Source: Lagopus muta
Lineage: Eukaryota; Chordata; Aves; Galliformes; Phasianidae
Direction: 5' to 3'
DNA length: 64,000 nt
Assembly: GCF_023343835.1 (NCBI RefSeq)
Contig: NC_064439.1
Span: 29,737,933 to 29,801,932, forward strand
Shown: positions 56,201 through 64,000 of the stretch, piece by piece
Layout: the number at the start of each line of letters is the position of its first letter
How positions within the stretch are numbered: position 1 is the first letter of the stretch
The notes under the pieces: generated by a model
What the model saw: only the letters and a program-made list of their open reading frames with translations
What the model was told of the DNA's origin: nothing
Databases searched by the model: none
Program-made: the position numbers and the translations under genes

Positions 56201-59200
56201 TTTCAGTTCAATCTTTCAGAATCAAAACTAGCTTTTTGTTATGACAGTCATCAATGGATGACGAAATTTCTTTATTCCTCTTAGACACATAAGTTATCGC
56301 TCAACTCACATACTGGCTTTGTGCACATAATGTTAGTTACGCATGCAGATTTATTCCATTTTTGAGTAGATAAACCTCTGTTAGCTTTTATGTCTAGGCC
56401 TTTTAGCCCTACCTCCTGGGAAAGCAATTAAGCTTCATGTGCTTGAAAAGCCCAGACTGCTCACTTTATGAAAGCACTAGCAAATCTCTCAAGATCCCCA
56501 AAGCTGTCCCCTGGCTTTCAAGAGGGATGGTACTGTGAAAAGCTACAAAACTCAGCTTGTCTAACAAAAAACTTCTTACTGCAAAATTAAACCTCCTCTC
56601 ATCTCACTGCTTTCCCAGAGGGTTGCTTATTTTCCAGAAAAGTAGTATAGCTTTCATGTAGGTTTCATGTTTTCATTTCTCAAAAAACTACAGGGCCAGC
56701 AGTGACAGGGTGCTGCTCTAAATGAGCACCTTCAGTGGATGAGCACAGAAGCAGCATAGAAGTGCTATGCTGTGGCCCAAACACCCATACTGAACATCCT
56801 TAAAAAGTATCTCAGACAAACAGGAGCATGGCTCAAACCACCGTAGCCATAGTTACATTGTTATTGCCAAGAATCAGTAAAGAGCTGTACTATATGAGTG
56901 ATACTTAAAATCCATTTTGTTGAAGTTCAGCTTTTGCTATGACTTCCCTCTAAGGGCTCTCAATCATAATGCCACCAGGACTGGCACTTTCACATAAGTA
57001 TTCACATGTGTTTATAGTAAACCTGTATTAACACAAGTCACATTCAAACAGAGTTTCAGATTTAAACAAATAAATAAAATAGTGCAAGCAAAAAAAAAAA
57101 AAAAAAAAAAAAAAGGCATCGATAAATGATTTTTAATGTTGCGTATATGGGGTTGTATATGCAACATTTAGTTATATGTGAATATAACTGTTAAAATAAC
57201 TTTATTTGTAAATTTTGCAAATAACCGATTATAATTGCATTTCTACTAAATAACTTTTTTTTCACATCTATACTTCTACTTCTCCTCCCCCCCCCCCCAA
57301 CAAAATCCACTGGAATTTCCTTCACCTGCTCATTTTCTCTCAGATTGTCCCACATATTACTCAATGTCTCAACTGCAACCACTGCCCTGGAAGAAGAAGC
57401 CTAACATACACTGGTAGCTCAGTCTTTCACTAAGACTAGCAAGGATTCACTCTGTGGGACCATACCGCTCGGAATAATGCTTCCCTTCAAGCAGAGGTAC
57501 ACTGAAGATTTGAATATAGTCTCGCTACATTTCATTTACTTGAAGGAAAAAGAAAAATGGCCATATCAAATGGACGTCTGGAAATTTCTAGTGCCTAGGC
57601 AGATGCTCCATGTAGCCCCAGTTTGATGATATGTCAAAGTCAGAAAGGCCTTTGCTATAATTGCTACCATATTTATTATTTAGACTGTTGCTTCTAGAAC
57701 ATGCCAGCTATTTTTGAAGCTATTCTCAAATGAGAACAATTCAGGAAGAAAAAACAAAAAAAAAAAACAAAAAAAAACAAAAAACAAAAAAACCCACCAA
57801 ACCCCAACTTCTTTTAGTTCCTAGTTATATGAATACACGCAAGCAGAACTATTTCCAAATCTTCCTTCAGGACTCTGCACTATTTTAACCTACCAAAAAT
57901 CTTGGCAACTATTAAAGGCTGAATTAAATCACAGTCAGATGCATGTGCTTTCTGGAAATAATTCATGACGCTCAAGGGGTAAATGATGTGCTGCAAGAAC
58001 ATTAGCCATACATCTTTCAAGTGGCCTTCACTCTTTCAGCTCATAACATTCACTTGTCCTATCTTGCTTCAGATTAAATGGCAAACCTGTCAACAGAGGA
58101 GGAGGTATTTCCCCAGAGTTGTTTATAAAATGACCAGTATGGCTCCACTTCAGTCCTGCCTGAATACTTTGGAACACGATAATAAGTATCTCAAACAAAG
58201 AGTTCCACAGAAAGAGTAAGCAAACTCCAGAAGTGATGAGTAATGATGCTACAGGAAACTAACAAAGAAAGAGGATTTCTGTTGTGTATTGTAGCTCTCT
58301 GGGCGATTAGCAGGAGGCATTTCAAAAGGTCATTTTTTTTATTTTTTTTTTTTAAGAAACCTCATTATGTTCAGATCAAAGGCAGTGCATTTGCTTTTCT
58401 CAGCCATTGTTGGATGTAGAAATCTGTTCACCAAAGTACAAGTTTTAAAGCACAGAGGCATTACCTGACTGCTAATTCTGCCATGGCATGTTCTGCCCTA
58501 ACAAATTACAATTGCAAAGCCACTGCAAAGATGTTCTCCCCTAGATTATGCTGGGGAAAGCCAGAATGAAAATCTATCTATCTGCTAAAAAAATTATTTT
58601 GGCTAAACCAACAATTTTGAATGTTTCATTGAAGGAAAAAGAAGAAGAAAAAAAAAAAAAAAAAAAGCAGAAAGTATTGTTTCTGCTTATAAAATCCTTC
58701 ATCATAAATAATTTCTGCAAGTAAAAATTTTTATTTTTTGTGTTAGAAATGCTGAGATGAATAGCTTCAGCTTTATCAGCAGTTTTCCATGGACAGAACT
58801 ATTTTCCACGTTTATCTGCAAATAGTTCTCACTAACCTGTGCTGACCTTTTTACTGAATACACTGTGCATCCAGAGCCAATTGGCTGGTCCTGGTGCTCT
58901 GAGCTGGAGGTGCAACCACAGCAGGTGACTCTTGCAACAAGGAGAAACTTTTGGGAAAGCGGACTGAGGAGCAGCAGATGAATAAGGTAGAGTAGGAAGA
59001 AGGAGTAGGAAGAACTCTTGCACCTTGCAAAGTTCTTTTCATTCAAATGGGACTCGGGCAACCTGCATGTATTCACCAGCTTGCTGACCGGAAAGAGTTA
59101 CAGAAAATGAAGCCTGGGATGAGACAGATGTGTGAAGAGGAAATGCAGGACAATGGCAGGAAGCTACAGCTGCCACCCATCCCCACTAGGCATCTCTGAG

Positions 59201-59228
59201 CATTCACAGCACAAACACTTGTTTTGTA
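50261..59228. other. Downstream intergenic DNA
   Basis: About 9 kb with no recognised exon, RNA gene or large mobile element. It contains the palindrome and tandem repeat at 53565-53629, A runs near 57090-57114, an A-rich tract with interspersed C at 57750-57792, and a 12-base C run at 57287-57298. Short reading frames here lack domains and splice context. Confidence 0.6.
53565..53629. repeat. 22-bp perfect palindrome followed by a 2 x 23 bp tandem repeat
   Basis: The palindrome 53565-53586 has arms AATCACTACAG and CTGTAGTGATT with no spacer. It overlaps the start of two 23-bp units (53584-53606 and 53607-53629) that differ at one base and are themselves rich in CATGTAC/GTACATG palindromes. 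Confidence 0.9.
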
Positions 59229-59345
59229 GAATCACAGAATCATAAAAGTTGGAAAAGACCTCTAAGATCATCTAGTCCAACCTTCCACCCGCCCACCAGT
59301 GATTGCCCACTAAACCGTGTCCTTAAGCACCACATCTACATGTTT
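59229..59345 (-). mobile_element. CR1 LINE 3'-end fragment, minus orientation
   Basis: Begins AGAATCACAGAATCATAAAA, then GTTGGAAAAGACCTCTAAG, ATCATCTAGTCCAACC, and ends near CACATCTACATGTTTCTTGA. This is the reverse complement of a CR1 3' terminus of the type with the CACCAGTGATTGCCCACTAA block. 5'-truncated. Confidence 0.9.
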
Positions 59346-61696
59346 CTTGAGCAAGTACAAGCTCATACAAATCTGTGTTTTTTAGTGCTTCAATGGACAG
59401 CTGAAAATATTTTTAAGGTACCATAAATAAAGATGGATTTAGCCAAAATAGTCCTTGAGTAACGTTTTTGTGAGAAATTCTCTGGATCCCCAATTCAGGA
59501 AATGTCTGAGATTCCTGAGGAAGAGCAGCATTAGCAGGGCAAGGTGACGATGCTCACTTTGTACCACCAGATTTTTTTTGCTGGGACAACAAAGATGTTG
59601 TGGAAGCTTAAGTTTGAGGTACTTTGGGTCTTGATATTACTGTAATAGTATACGTATATGGGTCAAGAAATAAATTCTGATGATTAACTAGAAATATATA
59701 TTTTTTAATTTAAAATAGAGAGATAATGGTAAAAAATACCCTTGACTTAAATTCTTCTTCTTTTTTTTTTTTCTTTTTTTTTTTTAATATATACATAAAT
59801 ACAATATGATCAAGGAAAGAGAGAAGTTACAAAAGGACTTGCGAGAGGCCAAAACCTTCTCAACCAACTGGACTTTTCTGTGTAGTTGGCAAGGCAAGTC
59901 CCTCAGGTCAGAGCCCAATGCATGGGGATTTTCCACTTCAACACACTCAGGGAGCATGATGGCCATTGCACATCAGATTGCGCTGACGCCCACAGAAAAG
60001 TGTGATGCTCACAAGACTGCTTTGGTCTCCTTCAGGCTCCCACAAAGGTATCGGAGCACAGAGCAGCACTTGTGCTGGGCCGGGAAAGGAAGGAGTTAGG
60101 CCAAAAGAAGCTGGCAACCACAGTTCCTTAATGAGCCATGTGCTGACAGGCTTGCTTGTGAGCTGTTACAGATGTGCACCAGGCAGCCTAATGAGATGCA
60201 GGAAACTCAGGAGGCCAAAAAGCCTCTTCAGATTTTCCGGTTAAGTCGGTAGGATCAAAACTGCCTGCTCTACCTGGCATCACTGAGCAAAGGGCCACAT
60301 AGTGAAAACATTGCCATTTGAGGCAAAGGCACAGATGCACGTGAATTGCCATAAGGGGGAAGGAACAGAGGGGATGACTCATGAGCCAGGAATGAGACCC
60401 TGAAGTGGCATGTTAATTATAGTAACATTTTCTGTGATTTCCCCGTTATGCAGCCAGAGATGCAGGAGCATGAGAGGGCTGTGGCATGAAACGAGGCCAG
60501 GATGAACAAGCCAGCAAGGAAGGGAAAGCAAACTCCTGGTGAGAGAAAACCTCCCCAAAAAGTGTCTCCTGGCAACATCTCAGCTGAGACACGGGTGAGA
60601 CAAAATGCACTGCCCAGTGTTGCAGTGAGGCCTTCTGGTGACTTTCCCAGGTGTGAGTCAGCCTCAAGGGCTGCCAGGAGCTCTGATAGCCCGTCTCTAT
60701 TACGTGTGCCTGAAGCAGCATGGTGCCCAAAGAGATGCTGTCTCAGGGCGGAAATGGCTGGGCACTGCTTTGTGCTGCTCCATGCTTTCTCTGCTTCACT
60801 TCTATCTCTGGAATGTCTATTTACCACCATGTTACAGATGGCTTTGCTAATTGCCAGGTCTGCATATTGAAACAGGTCTATGGTGAAGGTCTGCTTTTAT
60901 CATTAAGTGACAAAATAAACATTTTTAGCAGTCTGATTAATGAAGCACTAGACAGCAGAAGCCCCAGTTCACTTACTTCCTGTCATATCGACAGGCGTGT
61001 GTATTACAAAGCACACAGGACACGTAGCCAGTCTTTTCCTTGCATAGCTACATCCAGCAGCGCTTGCCAGAAGTATAAAACCACATAACATATGCAACAG
61101 TGACATCTATCGGCTCAGGTCTTGCCCATCACTGCCTGTGTGTTCTACCACAATATTTTTAGTGATGTGAGCGCACATCACATGCTACTGTGATAGCACT
61201 GCCGTGCTTGGACACAGCAGCTGGCAGGGATGCAAGGCAAATTCCTCCTTGAATAACTTGCCCTTGAGCAGAGATATTTAGTCTTGACTCTGAACACACT
61301 GTTCTCTCCACACAGCAAAACTGCTGTTCATGAAATCTTCATTCATAGTGAACTCGCACAAATTTTCTTTTATTTTTTCCTCCCTAAGATGTTCCTATGT
61401 CCAAAAACATACAGGTGTAGAACCTTGAAGTTAGTCTGGGAGGAGAATAGAACTCACTGCAAACATTTTTTCCCTCATAATCCAGTGATTCTCCCAAAGA
61501 AAGACCATTAGAAGCAAGACGGGTAGTAAAACTGTTTTTCCTTTTGGGCTGCAGAATTCTTGAAGCTCTGTGTTAATTGTAGCTTCAGGGAACTATAGGC
61601 ATCTTCTGGGGCAGGTTTACTGCCAGGAAGCCTGGCTTGTCACATAAGGTTAGGAAGAGGGAAGATAACTGGTAAGGGCAGAGAAAGTTAAGACAC

Positions 61697-61728
<32 letters not shown>

Positions 61729-61976
61729 ATCTAAGAAGGAGTTACTAGTGCGTAGATGAGGCACACATTATGGATGCTGTAGGCATCAGCAGTACATGGG
61801 GCTTCCTCGGAAGCTCTTTGATTTTTCAACAGAGGTGACAAGTGGAAAAGGTCGGAAACAATTCATAGTAATTCTCAACTTGAGAACACTTGAAAATAAA
61901 AATCTGACAAATAGGCCACATTGCACTAAGTTTCTTCAATGAGGTGACTGAACAGAACATGACTGAACATAAAAAA

Positions 61977-62007
<31 letters not shown>

Positions 62008-64000
62008 CATCACAAGCAAACCCACAACCAGTATAGTACTTACCACTTCTCTCTCTCTTCTCAAAGGGATGGATGTAAGTGCAGACACATTCCTTCCATA
62101 TACTGTCCTATCCCGCAGCACAGAGATTCTGGCCAGCACACTCCCTTACAGATCTAACAGTCTTTCACAGAGCCCCAGCTGCTGTCAGACACTCTTGAAC
62201 CACTTTAACCCTCCTCTCTTTCACCTGCAGGTCCCTACCTTGCACCTGCAGGCTCTTGCATTGGGCTGGGGTCATTATGGGCCTGTCATAAAATATAGTG
62301 CCTACCCCTGAATGTAGTTGTATATTTTTAATTAGTCTGTGTTCTTTCATACAGATAACCCCTAAAATAATGTCAGATAAAATGCAGAGCAACTGCATCA
62401 GATCTGCTTATAGTTTTCTATTTAAACACTTTTCCTCCCTACAGTGCAGAATATTAGCAGTAATGTGCAAACCTCCCTCCCTGCTTTCCATCTCACAAGA
62501 GGGCATGATCAACTTTTTAACAGAGGTCATAGGCATCAAGATTGCATGTAATTTTATTTATTTCTGCTAATGAGCAAGGTAATGCATAATATTACATGGA
62601 TGTCTCATGTATGAAAAAAAAAAGGTGTTTTCTCCATGTCTCCTTTCAAGAACCACTCCCAAAACAGATGTTTCAGTAGTCAAAGACATCTTCTTTCCTG
62701 ATCTTTTCTTAGCAGAAAATGCAAAGAAAACCTAGACAAAAGTGCCAGGTTTCCTAGCCCATTAAACTGTTTCAGAGTAGCGAGTTTTGAGAGCTCTAGG
62801 TTAGGCCATGGTGATTTTAAACCTCTCTATTTGCCAGACCTGTCTCTCTCTATTAGACAGTGTTTAAACCACAGGACAAACCTTCCTGAGGCTGATAACT
62901 GATTTTCATCCAAGCCCTTGAGATATCAGTTAGCTCCCCTGCTGCATTTCTTTTTCAGTAATTCTGTCCTTTGACAGAAGATGCTCTCAAGGAAACAGTT
63001 AACAGCTGTGCTCTGAGGAAGGGCAGGGTTCTGCAAGTTGTTCTGTCCCTAGTGCCATAGAGAATCACTCTGTGTTGGAGGCACTTTCAGGAAGGGTCTT
63101 GGGGGTGAATTCTCTTAAGTATCAGGACGAATCTGAATTTCTTGACTTCTGTCTAGAAGAGCAGCAGTGTTGGTATGCAATGGACTGAGTGGATTGTCTG
63201 CTAAAAGGGCACAATAGGCATTTTTCTGTGATTATTCTCCCAGTAAGAGCTCACTTACAAGTGAAAATGCAGACAAATGTCATCTAGCTCCTTCTAATGT
63301 GGGCATTAGAGACCTTATCTATTTCTTGTTGCCAGGATGCAAACAATAAATAAGTGATTTTATTGCCTCTTTTATTTCCCTTTACATTGCTCTCTCCTCT
63401 TTTCTGATTTGGGGTGGCACGTTCTCAGTGTTCAGTGGTTTGCTTCTCACTAAAGCTGCCTGCTTAAAGCAGGGCCAAAATAATTATTCTAGCTGAGTAT
63501 TTGGTTCAATAGCTGTTATTAACTTCCTGTGATCTCTTCCTATTTCCATAATTGTACCTGAAACTGTGCAGTTCAATGCAAGAGGATAAACTGAGTCCCT
63601 GGAATACTGTGTGCTCAAGTATTACAGGGGCATTGTTAAGCCAAGTTAATCTTCAATTCTGTTAGTCCTAGAGGGTCCATTTAACCTGCCTTTCTGTGAA
63701 GCTATTCCTGATTATTTTAGTTGCAAGTAATTTACAAAGCACCATGTGGCTCTAAAGAGGTGTAAGGAAAAGAAGGACTACCTCCTTCACCTGAAATATA
63801 TTGGTTTGCTTTCCTAGTCACATCAGAGAGATCTGGGGGGAAAAAATATATATCCTGTTTGATTTTAAAATGGATTTTGATTTATGCTATTTACCAATGC
63901 TTTTGTAATAAAGTGGTGTCTAGTCGGGTTTTATTAATTTTTTTTTTTACTTTATAGCATCTAAATCAGTCATGTAAAGAAACCCAAGCTAAAAAAGATC
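59346..64000. other. Downstream intergenic DNA to the window end
   Basis: No exon, RNA gene or mobile element recognised. Two overlapping frames near 60417-61088 on both strands reach 122-137 codons in a slightly GC-richer stretch but have no domain and disagree in strand. A 28-base A run lies at about 61698-61725 and an AAAAC-type tract at 61971-62008. Confidence 0.55.

Noticed and set aside
60417..61088. Frames of 122-137 codons on both strands
   Set aside because: Mutually overlapping, no domain, no conserved splice structure and no promoter-like CpG island nearby.
61698..61725. Poly(A) run as the tail of a processed retrogene
   Set aside because: No coding remnant upstream and no flanking target duplication seen.

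Overview
This is a vertebrate nuclear-genome window, most likely from a bird and probably a galliform such as chicken. The evidence is interrupted coding exons with GT/AG borders, CR1 LINE 3' ends in both orientations, two mariner copies with chicken-type terminal repeats, and compact introns. No prokaryotic-style operons are present. The only protein-coding gene I can support is a complete P-glycoprotein gene (ABCB1/ABCB4/ABCB5 group of ABC transporters) on the + strand. It runs from a CpG-rich promoter near 15.0-15.28 kb to a stop codon at 49724 and poly(A) signals near 49.9-50.24 kb.

Layout. 1-14.97 kb is upstream, AT-rich intergenic DNA. It holds a likely solitary LTR (642-971), a decayed LTR retroelement with two diverged LTRs and an env-like tail (8787-11992), and two CR1 fragments in opposite orientation (12689-12850 and 13029-13525). 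14.97-15.28 kb is a GC-box-rich CpG island with a non-coding first exon. 16.0-49.7 kb carries 28 coding exons. Added up, they give one uninterrupted frame of 1320 codons plus stop: a long charged N-terminus, six membrane segments, NBD1, a highly charged linker, six membrane segments and NBD2. Walker A, Q-loop, LSGGQ, Walker B glutamate and H-loop are intact in both NBDs. Introns hold an internally deleted mariner (intron 9), a full-length dead mariner (intron 18), simple A-, C- and AT-rich tracts and some small palindromes. 50.3-64 kb is downstream intergenic DNA with one CR1 fragment and simple repeats; I see no second gene.

How it works together. The gene should make a plasma-membrane ATP-driven efflux pump or lipid translocator. 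Features that could add control are: an upstream reading frame whose stop overlaps the main start codon across the exon 1/2 junction; a weak splice donor at exon 4, followed in frame by a hydrophobic segment, a stop and tandem poly(A) signals (a possible 99-residue single-pass isoform); a second weak donor at the end of the linker exon; and a nuclear-receptor-like inverted repeat with an E-box in intron 7. Exon borders rest on splice consensus, frame continuity and remembered similarity to human P-glycoproteins; no database search was run. The protein is diverged enough from mammalian ABCB1 that it could be an ABCB1-like paralogue found outside mammals rather than the strict orthologue.
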